Positions 17,002 through 24,204 of a DNA stretch of 44,691 nt are shown here, piece by piece. The first letter of the stretch is position 1, and the number at the start of each line of letters is the position of its first letter. Below the pieces are notes generated by a model. That model was not told the origin of the DNA and did not search any database. It saw only the letters and a program-made list of their open reading frames with translations. The DNA is from Terriglobia bacterium (GTDB lineage Bacteria; Acidobacteriota; Terriglobia; Bryobacterales; Bryobacteraceae), in the NCBI GenBank assembly GCA_020073365.1, contig JAIQFL010000050.1:1-44691 (forward strand). Direction: 5' to 3'. A program made the translations under genes and the position numbers.

Positions 17002-18291
17002 ATGCCAGACTCTTCGGCGGCAATGCCCGAACAGGTTGGGAGCGAGCCAATCGTGAGTTTCGAAGGTCGAGTGACCGGCGGCATCTCGCGGGAGGTTCTC
17101 ACGGCGTTCCAAGGAGTGTCGTCGGGCGGTGCGGAAACCGGCGGCATACTCCTCGGAAGCCGTTCGGGCGACCGGATCCTGGTTGAGGACTTCGAGCCCG
17201 TCCTGTGCGAGCACCGCTTCGGACCCTCCTATGTTCTATCCGACGAGGACTTGCTGGGTCTCGAAGAATCCGTCCAGTGGTTTCGAACTACCCATGCGGG
17301 CGATCTCCAGGTGTTAGGTTTCTACCGCAGTCAGACCGGCCCGGACTCCTCCGTCGGCGATCGGGACAACGAATTGATGCGCCGTTTCTTTCCCGATTCC
17401 GGATCGTTGTTCCTTTTGCTGAAGCCCGTCCGGACGCCAGCCATCACCGCGGAACTCTTCGTATTCGCCGAATCGAGCCTGCACGCCGCCGGACACCCGA
17501 TGTTGTTCCCGAGCAGTGACACGAGCATTCCTGCCCGTGTGAGTTTTGCCCAGTCACCCAACACAGGCAAGGATGCCCGTGTCACTCCACTCAACACAGG
17601 CACAAATGGCCGGGATACGCATCCCCAAAAGCGGGAACCGGAACAATCCGAAGAACCCGCTGGCCGGAACTGGACGTGGGTAGCCGCGTTGGTAGCGCTG
17701 ACCCTTGCAGGAGCCGTCCTGGGGTACCGCTCCGTGGGGCCCAGGAACGGGGGAGCAACCTCGACCGCTGCTTCGAAGACGGCTGTCTCGGACGCGCCTT
17801 CCGTCCCCCGCACGCCCGCGTCGAATCCGGTGTCCGTATCAACCCCCGGCACAGCGGCTCCGAACGCCGCGGAAGTTCTTCCGCCACCCGCCGTCTCACT
17901 GGAGATGGAACAGGGCGTCCGCGAGGCCCTTGGCAATTGGCTGCGCGCCCTGCGCTCGGGAGATCCCGACCTCGTGGTGGCTTGCTACGCTTCCCAACTG
18001 GACCGCTACTTCAGCCAGCGAAACTCCTCCAGCGCCGAGGTACGCCGGGCCGCCGCTCAATCCGTGGCACGGTATGGTAAACCCGCCATCCTGCGCATCT
18101 CGGACTTGACCCTGACTCCACTTTCCGACGAACGTGCAATGACTTCTTTCCGCAAGCACTGGCAAACCGGCGGCTCCAGGATGTTCGCGGGCGAAGTGCA
18201 GGAACAGCTAACGTTCGTGAAGGCTGGGGACGCCTGGAAAATCGCCTCCGAAGAAGAAACCAAGATCTACTGGACCCAACGGCCCCGGTAG
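17002..18291 (+). CDS. JAB/MPN-like domain, TM segment and NTF2-like domain protein
   Basis: About 429 residues, 24 bases downstream of its paralogue, so likely co-transcribed. ATG at 17002 follows GGAAGAAG; a TTG at 16990 is a weaker choice. Residues about 15-170 repeat the neighbour's JAB/MPN-like domain: AETGGILLGSRSGDRILVED, FEPVLCEHRFGPSYVLSDED, VLGFYRSQTGPDSSVGDRD and SLFLLLKPVR. Both JAMM His positions are lost (RSQ). A linker containing a pair of palindromic repeats follows, then a TM helix (WTWVAALVALTLAGAVLGY, about 224-243) and a Ser/Pro/Ala-rich segment. From about 306 the chain reads as an NTF2/SnoaL-like domain (VREALGNWLRALRSGDPDLV, VACYASQLDRYF, EQLTFVKAGDAWKIASEEET). The NTF2-like part should face the periplasm. 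Role unknown. Confidence 0.68.
   Translation: MPDSSAAMPEQVGSEPIVSFEGRVTGGISREVLTAFQGVSSGGAETGGILLGSRSGDRILVEDFEPVLCEHRFGPSYVLSDEDLLGLEESVQWFRTTHAGDLQVLGFYRSQTGPDSSVGDRDNELMRRFFPDSGSLFLLLKPVRTPAITAELFVFAESSLHAAGHPMLFPSSDTSIPARVSFAQSPNTGKDARVTPLNTGTNGRDTHPQKREPEQSEEPAGRNWTWVAALVALTLAGAVLGYRSVGPRNGGATSTAASKTAVSDAPSVPRTPASNPVSVSTPGTAAPNAAEVLPPPAVSLEMEQGVREALGNWLRALRSGDPDLVVACYASQLDRYFSQRNSSSAEVRRAAAQSVARYGKPAILRISDLTLTPLSDERAMTSFRKHWQTGGSRMFAGEVQEQLTFVKAGDAWKIASEEETKIYWTQRPR
17516..17543 (+). repeat. Short palindromic repeat, copy inside the JAB/NTF2 gene
   Basis: Starts GTGACACGAGCATTCCTG and continues CCCGTGTGAG. Arms ACACGAGCA and TGCCCGTGT with loop TTCC and one mismatch. It is the same element as at 37400-37427. 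Here the TGA of the element is read out of phase and the protein reads through it (SSDTSIPARV). Confidence 0.7.
17558..17585 (-). repeat. Short palindromic repeat, inverted second copy inside the JAB/NTF2 gene
   Basis: Reverse-complement orientation of the element at 17516, 14 bases further on: CCAACACAGGCAAGG then ATGCCCGTGTCAC. A partial third copy (CTCAACACAGGCA) starts right after it at about 17590. The whole cluster is in frame and encodes SPNTGKDARVTPLNTGTNG in the linker before the TM helix. Confidence 0.7.
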
Positions 18292-18406
18292 AACAGACGA
18301 TCGGTTTGTGCCGTCTGTCTCACGAAAAAAGTGGGGCGGACGCCCCCGTCCTGGGGCCCCCTCTGGGGACGACCCCCTGGTCGCGCCCTCCTTGACCACC
18401 CCGGTT

Positions 18407-20002
18407 TTACTTCGCACACACAAAATTGGCCGCGTCATCCGTGCTGCCGGTCCCCTTCCAATGGGCCGCCTGGGGATACGGACAGAGCGGGCGCGTGCGA
18501 GCCACACCGCTTGCGGGATTGGCGCCGGTCTTATACTTGGTGGCGACGATCTGGTCCGGAGCCGTGCCCTCCTCCACCCAGCGCTCCAAGGCCCGCGCCA
18601 TATCGTGCTGCGCGTCGCCCGAGGACACGGAGAGAGCCCCGAAGCTGTTCGGGCCGGGACCACCGCCGCAATGTTGCATGCCCGGGACCATGTACAGCCG
18701 GAGGAACCGATCGCTCTCCTTCGCACCCATCTTGGCAACCACGCTCTTGTAGTAGTCGATGGCGTTGAGCGGCGGGATCGCGGCATCGCTCCAGCCGTGG
18801 TACACGATCAGCTTTCCGCCGCGCGCCTGGAAGCGCTTCAGGTCCGCGTCCGTGGCATTCATGGTGCGCCCCAGCTTGTCGTCGGCGGCTTTCATGTCGC
18901 GATCCACGTTGAACGTCCGATAGTCCCATGCGGCGTTTTCGTAGAGCATGTTGATGAAGAACTGTGTGCCGAAACCATACCCGAGGCTCTTCTCCCGGCT
19001 GGCGCCGGTAATCCAGAGCGTCCACCCGCCGCCGCCGATCTCGCCGCCCGGGGAATAACCGGGAAATACCGGCGCTCCCTTAGAGTTCCGCGGGCCGGAA
19101 TAGATTTTCCGCAGCGCCGTGACTTGCGGCTCCGTGAGACAGGTGTCGGTTTCGGGCCCCTTGCACAGGAGCACCGAGGGATCGAAATGGCATTGCGTCG
19201 GGTCGTCGATCACCCCGTCCTTGACGCCATCGAGCGCATCGCAGGCGGCCAGCGTCGCAGCTTCCACCGCCGGCAATTTATTAGCGGGGATGTAGCTGGC
19301 GGAGTCCAGCAGGAGCGCCTCCTGGTCCCAGAGGGCGCCGGTAAGGAGATGGGTCCAATAGTTGGCGGGCGCGCCGGCGATGATGCCGTCGTAATCGGCG
19401 GGGTAGCGCTGTGCCTCCATGAGGGCTTGGCGTCCCCCGTTCGAGCAGGCGCTGAAATAGGAGTGCTTGGGGCTCTCGCCATAAAACGCCGCGACCAGAG
19501 CCTTGGCTTTCGCGGCCGTCTCGTGAATCGCCCGATACCCGAAATCGATCACCTTTTGCGGGTGTCCCAGGGCCCAACTGGCATCCACGGCTCCCCCCTG
19601 GTGCCCGGTATCGGTGCCGGCGGCAGCGTAACCCTGAGCCACTGCGGCGGCCATCTCGCCCCAGCCGATGGTTCCCGCGAAGCCACCGTTCCCCACACCC
19701 TGAAACTTTCCGTTCCAGCCCGGGCTTGGCATCCACACTTCGAACTGGATATTGGAGTCGCTCGCCGCGATGATGACACCCGTTACCCGGCAGAAGGCGG
19801 GCAGATTGCGAATCGGCGGTCCTTGCGGTGGCGTAAAGGTCCCCGCGGGAACCGCCGCGGCGGCGGTGACGGTAGTGTTCGCAAGCTCGATGCGGGCCAG
19901 CGAGGCGCAGTCGGCAGCTCGGGCGTCCACCGGCACGATGCCGGATACGCTCAAGCCCAGGAGAATGGCCATGTGAAGACGGAATGCGGTTCGCGATCTC
20001 AT
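18407..20002 (-). CDS. Tannase / feruloyl esterase family secreted hydrolase
   Basis: About 531 residues with signal peptide (AFRLHMAILLGLSVSGIVPVDARA). The tannase-family CS-D-HC arrangement is visible: FSACSNGGRQAL holds the nucleophile Ser next to its Cys (about residue 187), WSDAAIPPLNAIDYY holds the Asp (about 403), and PGMQHCGGGPGP holds the His-Cys pair (about 444). Other family landmarks are FEVWMPSPGWNGKFQGVGNGG, GYAAAGTDTGH and YDGIIAGAPANYW. These enzymes cleave ester bonds of gallate or ferulate to sugars and plant cell walls. The start at 20002 overlaps the stop of the upstream S9 peptidase by one base (TGATG) behind a strong AGAGGAGC site, so translation is probably coupled. Substrate choice cannot be read from sequence. 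Confidence 0.88.
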   Translation of the reverse strand: MRSRTAFRLHMAILLGLSVSGIVPVDARAADCASLARIELANTTVTAAAAVPAGTFTPPQGPPIRNLPAFCRVTGVIIAASDSNIQFEVWMPSPGWNGKFQGVGNGGFAGTIGWGEMAAAVAQGYAAAGTDTGHQGGAVDASWALGHPQKVIDFGYRAIHETAAKAKALVAAFYGESPKHSYFSACSNGGRQALMEAQRYPADYDGIIAGAPANYWTHLLTGALWDQEALLLDSASYIPANKLPAVEAATLAACDALDGVKDGVIDDPTQCHFDPSVLLCKGPETDTCLTEPQVTALRKIYSGPRNSKGAPVFPGYSPGGEIGGGGWTLWITGASREKSLGYGFGTQFFINMLYENAAWDYRTFNVDRDMKAADDKLGRTMNATDADLKRFQARGGKLIVYHGWSDAAIPPLNAIDYYKSVVAKMGAKESDRFLRLYMVPGMQHCGGGPGPNSFGALSVSSGDAQHDMARALERWVEEGTAPDQIVATKYKTGANPASGVARTRPLCPYPQAAHWKGTGSTDDAANFVCAK

Positions 20003-22395
20003 CAGTTCTGCTCCTCTGTTGTGCGGGGTGTCCCGCCCCGGCCGCCGGCCGGCGGATGCAACTCGTAGCCCTGCGGCGGCTCGGCGCCCAAGAGATAGCG
20101 GACGAAGTAGTCCCACCGCCTGCGTATCATGTAGGGTTCGTTGCCGAATCCATGGCTGCGGTTGGGCAGCAGAATCAGATCGAAGTCCTTGTTGGCTTTA
20201 ATCAGCTCGTTCACCACCAGCAACGTGTTGTACGGCGGAACGTTGTTGTCCATGGTGCCATGGGCCAGCAGCAGATGCCCCTTCAGGTTCTTGGCGATTA
20301 GCTGGTTGGCCTGGTTGTCGTAGTTGGTGGCGCCATCCGGCTTCTGCTCCAGCAATCCCTGCCACTTCTCCGCCCAGTCGTCCTCGTACACGCGGTTATC
20401 GTGATTGCCGGCCTCCGAGATGCCCACTTTGAAGAAGTCCGGATAGCGGAACATCGCGTCGGCCGTCGCATAGCCGCCCCCTGAGTGCCCATAGATTCCG
20501 GCGCGGTCGATATCGATCCACGGGTACCGCTGCGCCAGTTCCTTCATCCCGGCCACCTGGTCGGGCAGCGTATTGTCACCCATATTCCCGAAATACGCCT
20601 CGTGGAATTTCTTGGAGCGCCACGGCGTTCCCATCCCATCCAGCTCGATCACGATAAAGCCCAGCTCCGCGAGCGCCTGGCAGTCGGCCCGCCCCGCCGA
20701 GAAGGCCCGGCTCCCCACGCTGCCGGTCTGCGGGCCTGGATAGATGTGGTTGACGATCGGATACTTTTTTCCGGCGTCGAAGTTCGACGGTGTGAACATC
20801 AATCCGTAGAGGTCGGTGACGCCATCCCGCGCCTTGACCGTGAACGGAACGGGAGGCTTCCAGCCGGTGGCGGCAAGTTTGGAGATGTCGGCCTTCTCCA
20901 GGGTGGCAATCAGCTTCCCGTCGGAATCCCGCAGCACCGCCACCGCGGGTACATCGGGTTTGGAGTAGCTGTCGACGAAGAAACGTCCCGAAGGCGAAAA
21001 CGTGACCTCATGCGTGGCGTCCTCCGGCGTTAGCAGCCTCACATCCCTTCCGTCGAATCCCACGCGGTACAGGTGGACCAAATAGGGATCGCGGCCCTTC
21101 TCCCGGCCTACGCCGAGGAAGTACAACACGCGATTCCTCTCGTCCACCTTGAGCAACTGAGTCACGTTTCCTTCCCCGGTGGTGATTTGATTTTTGAGCC
21201 CGCCGGTCTCCAGATCGTAGAGGTAGAGCTGCCCCCAGTTGTCGCGTTCCGAGAACCAGATCGCCTCTTTCGAGGCTGGCAGATAGCGCCAGTCGACGCG
21301 GCCATTGCCGGATTCGAAGAAGGTTGACACCTTCTCTTCCAGCACGTCGCGCACCGCGCCGGTCAAGGCGTTGGCGATGCGCAGCTTCTCCACCTTGTGG
21401 TCGCGAGACGTGGAAACAAAGGCGACACTGCTGCCGTCCGGATTCCACTGAACGTCGCCCCACTCGCCGCGGCACGCGACGTTATCGCACAGCGTCGAAC
21501 GGTGCTGGTCGGCCGGCATCTGGAAGCGCACCACATGCGGGTCGTCCACATCGACGATCACCCGCTGAATGGTGGTGACCACCTCATCGCCGGGAAGCGG
21601 ATACTTCCACGCCCGCAGCGTGGGATGCCCCACCTTGGTATCCACCAGGTACATCTCGCCGACGCCCCGCTGGTCCTGTTGAAAGGTCGCGACCTTCTTC
21701 GAATCGGGAGACCAGAGAACAATGGGCCGCTCACTCCCGCTCCAGCCGGCGTTGTCGGTCGCGTAGCCGAAATCCTTCACGCCATCCTTCGTAAGCTGTG
21801 TCTCTTTGCCCGTGGCGACGTCGCGATTCCAGAGATTGTTCTCGCGGATAAAGACCGCCCGCTTCCGGTCGGGGGAAATCGATTCATTGCGCCCGCCTCC
21901 ACCGCTGCCGCCCCTTCCGCTGCGGCCGCCCGTGGCCGGAGCCGGGCTGTTCTCGGCGACGCACTTCCTGCCCTCCACGTCGCACTTCCAGCGCCGGCCG
22001 GCGGTTACCGTCACGCTCTGACCGTCCACCGAGAATTCCAGCTCCGTGAATGGCAGCCGGGTTGGCTCGTAGACCGTCCCAGCCGCCAGGGACAGCGTTC
22101 CGGCGAGTCTGGAGTGGTCGAAGGCCGGCTGGCGGGTGCCTTTGGCGGGATCCACCAGCACGAATTCACTGCCGCGGGCGGTGGTGTTCCGATACCAGAA
22201 GCGTCCGTCTGGAAGCCAGGCGGGGCGCACGCCAGAGCCGAACACCAGGGGCGTTGTGTTATAGCCCAAGGACTTCTCGGCGCGCGCGTAGTCGGCAGCG
22301 CTGAACCGCTGTTGGGCCACGCCGGGGATCGCAGCAGCCAGGCTCGCTGCCACGATTGCGAAACGCACCGAAGATCGATTCGCCCACACTTGCAT
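20002..22395 (-). CDS. S9 family peptidase, dipeptidyl-peptidase IV-like, secreted
   Basis: About 797 residues. Signal peptide after MQVWANRSSVRFAIVAASLAAAIPGVAQ; a GGAGAA ribosome site precedes the ATG. Residues 50-530 form the DPP IV-type beta-propeller (landmarks: LVFGSGVRPAWLPDGRFWY, NNLWNRDVATGKETQLTKDG, WSPDSKKVATFQQDQR, YLPASKEAIWFSERD). The alpha/beta-hydrolase domain follows, with Ser about 637 in IYGHSGGGYATADAM, Asp about 715 in GTMDNNVPPYNT and His about 748 in NRSHGFGNEPYM. A Gly-rich insertion GRSGRGGSGGGGRN lies near residue 160. Such enzymes degrade oligopeptides after export. First gene of a two-gene operon with the tannase-like esterase. Confidence 0.9.
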   Translation of the reverse strand: MQVWANRSSVRFAIVAASLAAAIPGVAQQRFSAADYARAEKSLGYNTTPLVFGSGVRPAWLPDGRFWYRNTTARGSEFVLVDPAKGTRQPAFDHSRLAGTLSLAAGTVYEPTRLPFTELEFSVDGQSVTVTAGRRWKCDVEGRKCVAENSPAPATGGRSGRGGSGGGGRNESISPDRKRAVFIRENNLWNRDVATGKETQLTKDGVKDFGYATDNAGWSGSERPIVLWSPDSKKVATFQQDQRGVGEMYLVDTKVGHPTLRAWKYPLPGDEVVTTIQRVIVDVDDPHVVRFQMPADQHRSTLCDNVACRGEWGDVQWNPDGSSVAFVSTSRDHKVEKLRIANALTGAVRDVLEEKVSTFFESGNGRVDWRYLPASKEAIWFSERDNWGQLYLYDLETGGLKNQITTGEGNVTQLLKVDERNRVLYFLGVGREKGRDPYLVHLYRVGFDGRDVRLLTPEDATHEVTFSPSGRFFVDSYSKPDVPAVAVLRDSDGKLIATLEKADISKLAATGWKPPVPFTVKARDGVTDLYGLMFTPSNFDAGKKYPIVNHIYPGPQTGSVGSRAFSAGRADCQALAELGFIVIELDGMGTPWRSKKFHEAYFGNMGDNTLPDQVAGMKELAQRYPWIDIDRAGIYGHSGGGYATADAMFRYPDFFKVGISEAGNHDNRVYEDDWAEKWQGLLEQKPDGATNYDNQANQLIAKNLKGHLLLAHGTMDNNVPPYNTLLVVNELIKANKDFDLILLPNRSHGFGNEPYMIRRRWDYFVRYLLGAEPPQGYELHPPAGGRGGTPRTTEEQN

Positions 22396-22437
22396 TCTGG
22401 TTCTCCGCCGGGGTCTAAGGCCGAATAATCACACTGA

Positions 22438-22605
22438 TTCGCCCTGGAAGTCAAGCCGCGGATCGAGCTGCTCGATCTGCGGCCTTCTCCGCAACTACCC
22501 ACCGTCGAGCTGCGTTTCCAGTTCCGCTACGAAGTCTGCGAAGAAGTCGGCATGCCGGGCTCCTGTTTCACGATCTACGCCGATGTGCGGTCCGTGAGAA
22601 GATGA
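22438..22605 (+). pseudogene. Orphan 3' coding remnant, 55 codons
   Basis: In frame 1, after a TGA at 22435-22437, the sequence reads ALEVKPRIELLDLRPSPQ, then PTVELRFQFRYEVCEEVG and MPGSCFTIYADVR, ending at a TGA. This is strongly protein-like but has no start codon and no ribosome site, so it looks like the tail of a gene whose front is gone. I do not recognise the family. It lies 124 bases from the 3' end of the tRNA-Leu gene. Confidence 0.45.
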
Positions 22606-22729
22606 CGCGCTACCCTGCGGAGCGCAAGATCCAGCGGGCAGGCTGAAGCGGGTGAAATGACCAAAAACCACTACAAAACCACTACAGTTGATGAAAGCAC
22701 CAAGAACGCCGAAGCCGTTTGTTATCTAT

Positions 22730-22816
22730 TGGTGCGGATGAAAGGACTTGAACCTTCACTCCCTTGCGGGAACTGGAACCTAAATCCAGCGCGTCTGCCA
22801 ATTTCGCCACATCCGC
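22730..22816 (-). tRNA. tRNA-Leu (UAG)
   Basis: On the minus strand the acceptor arms GCGGATG and CATCCGC pair fully, with discriminator A and an encoded CCA end (22730-22732). The D arm region reads TGGCGAAATTGGCAGACGC. The anticodon stem is CTGGA/TCCAG with loop TTTAGGT, giving anticodon UAG. A long variable arm (TTCCCGCAAGGGAG) follows, as in class II leucine tRNAs, and the T arm contains GGTTCAAGTCC. It starts 15 bases after the stop of the DUF1501 gene on the same strand. Confidence 0.96.
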
Positions 22817-22831
22817 ACAGCTATGACCGAA

Positions 22832-24106
22832 TTATAGCAACGTGGAACGGGCCGGCGAGCCATCCGTCAGTCCCAGGAATTTCGGCTCGTATCCTGGGAA
22901 AACACCCTTCAAAGTCGGGTTCCCGAGATGTTTGGACACGAGTTCGCCGAGCACATCGCGGAAGTCCGTGGTAAGCGCCAGGTCGCGGCCTTCGTAGAGC
23001 TGTTCTCTCTCCAGTCCGGGCCACTTTCCGTACACTTTGCCTCCCCTGACCCCTCCGCCCATCACGAACATGCTGTTGGCGTGGCCATGATCGGTGCCGC
23101 GGTTCCCATTCTCGTGCGCCGTGCGGCCGAACTCCGACATGGTCACCAGCGCCACGTCCGCCATGCGGTCCCCCATGTCCCGCCAAAAGGCGCTCAGCGC
23201 CTGACCATACTGCGCCAGCAGATTGGCAAGCTGGCCCTCCGACGCGCGCTGGCCCACCTCGTTGACGTGATGATCCCAGCCGCCGATATCGGCAAAGGCC
23301 ATCTCCACGCCGACATCCGACTTGATCAATTGCGCGATCTGCCGAAGGCTGTCGCCGAACCGGCCGCGCGGGTACTCGGCGCCCGCTGCCGGCGTGTAGG
23401 GCTGCTTCTGGATGGTCTCGAGCATCGACACGGCTTCGAAGGTCTCACGGCCGGCCGCGCGCATCAACGGGTCCTTGCTTTCGAGATACATGTCCTGGAA
23501 CTGTTTGGACGCTTGGGGATCGCGCACCTGGAAACCGGCAATGCTCTGGAGTGCGATCGCCGGGTTGGGGCCGGACATGGAGCGCGAGAGCGTGCTTCCC
23601 AGCGACACCGCGCGCACCGGCGACACCTTGCCTTCCGCCCTCGGCAGCGCGCGGTTCATCCAGCCGTCGTGCGTTGCCTTGAGTCCCGGGGTCCCCGACT
23701 CCATGTAGTCCTGCGCATCGAAGTGCGAGCGGGTGGGGTCGGGCGATCCCACCGCATCCACGATGGCCAAATGCCGCTGATCGAACAGCGGCTTGAGCGG
23801 CGCGAGCGAAGGGTGCAGACCGAAGAACCCATCCAGGTCGATGGCCGCGTCTTCACGCCGATCGCCGTTCGTGGTGGGGCGGGGAATCGAGATGGTGGGA
23901 CGCAGATCGTAATACGCCTTCTCGCCATGCGGCACCACCACGTTTAATCCATCGGCGGCTCCGCGCTGGAAAATCGCGACGAGTATTTTCTTGCGCGGCG
24001 AGGGGGCGTCGGCAGCGTATAGAGCCCGCTTCAACCACAGAGGCGCCGTGCCCATTCCCACCATTGCCAGTGCCGAATTGCGAAAAAAAATGCGACGAGT
24101 CGTCAT
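22832..24106 (-). CDS. DUF1501 family protein, Tat-exported
   Basis: About 424 residues. The N-terminus MTTRRIFFRNSALAMVGMG is a twin-arginine signal, the usual export route of this family. The body matches DUF1501: ILVAIFQRGAADGLNVVVPH, FFGLHPSLAPLKPLFDQRHLA, FDAQDYMES, FADIGGWDHHVNEVGQ, VALVTMSEFGRTAHENGN and TDHGHANSMFVMGGGV. These conserved Asp, His and Ser residues recall the alkaline-phosphatase/sulfatase-like fold. DUF1501 genes are nearly always beside DUF1800 genes in Acidobacteria and Planctomycetes, as here. The biochemical role is not established. The 98 bases separating it from DUF1800 contain a double-hairpin repeat. Confidence 0.9.
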   Translation of the reverse strand: MTTRRIFFRNSALAMVGMGTAPLWLKRALYAADAPSPRKKILVAIFQRGAADGLNVVVPHGEKAYYDLRPTISIPRPTTNGDRREDAAIDLDGFFGLHPSLAPLKPLFDQRHLAIVDAVGSPDPTRSHFDAQDYMESGTPGLKATHDGWMNRALPRAEGKVSPVRAVSLGSTLSRSMSGPNPAIALQSIAGFQVRDPQASKQFQDMYLESKDPLMRAAGRETFEAVSMLETIQKQPYTPAAGAEYPRGRFGDSLRQIAQLIKSDVGVEMAFADIGGWDHHVNEVGQRASEGQLANLLAQYGQALSAFWRDMGDRMADVALVTMSEFGRTAHENGNRGTDHGHANSMFVMGGGVRGGKVYGKWPGLEREQLYEGRDLALTTDFRDVLGELVSKHLGNPTLKGVFPGYEPKFLGLTDGSPARSTLL

Positions 24107-24155
24107 GAGAATTTCCCCTCAGGAACCGTTATCTCAACTCGAAATCCATAAAATA

Positions 24156-24204
24156 AAAGAATCGCCCGCACGCGGGCGAGGCAGGCGGAACCGCCTGCCC
24201 CACC
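24156..24204 (-). repeat. 49-bp double-hairpin repeat, copy A
   Basis: Contains the perfect 20-bp palindrome GGCAGGCGGTTCCGCCTGCC (minus-strand sense) and a second hairpin CGCCCGC/GCGGGCG. It begins one base after the stop codon of the DUF1800 gene and is one base different from the copy at 39451-39499 over its full length. It resembles REP-type intergenic elements in size and architecture. Confidence 0.85.

Noticed and set aside
18308-20068. 586-codon plus-strand frame across the tannase gene
   Set aside because: Antisense of a gene with clear catalytic motifs; the frame has no domain-like segments and is an effect of GC-rich codon use.
22657-22974. 105-codon frame over the tRNA-Leu gene
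   Set aside because: Its protein (GLEPSLPCGNWNLNPARLPI) is the familiar translation of an antisense leucine tRNA.
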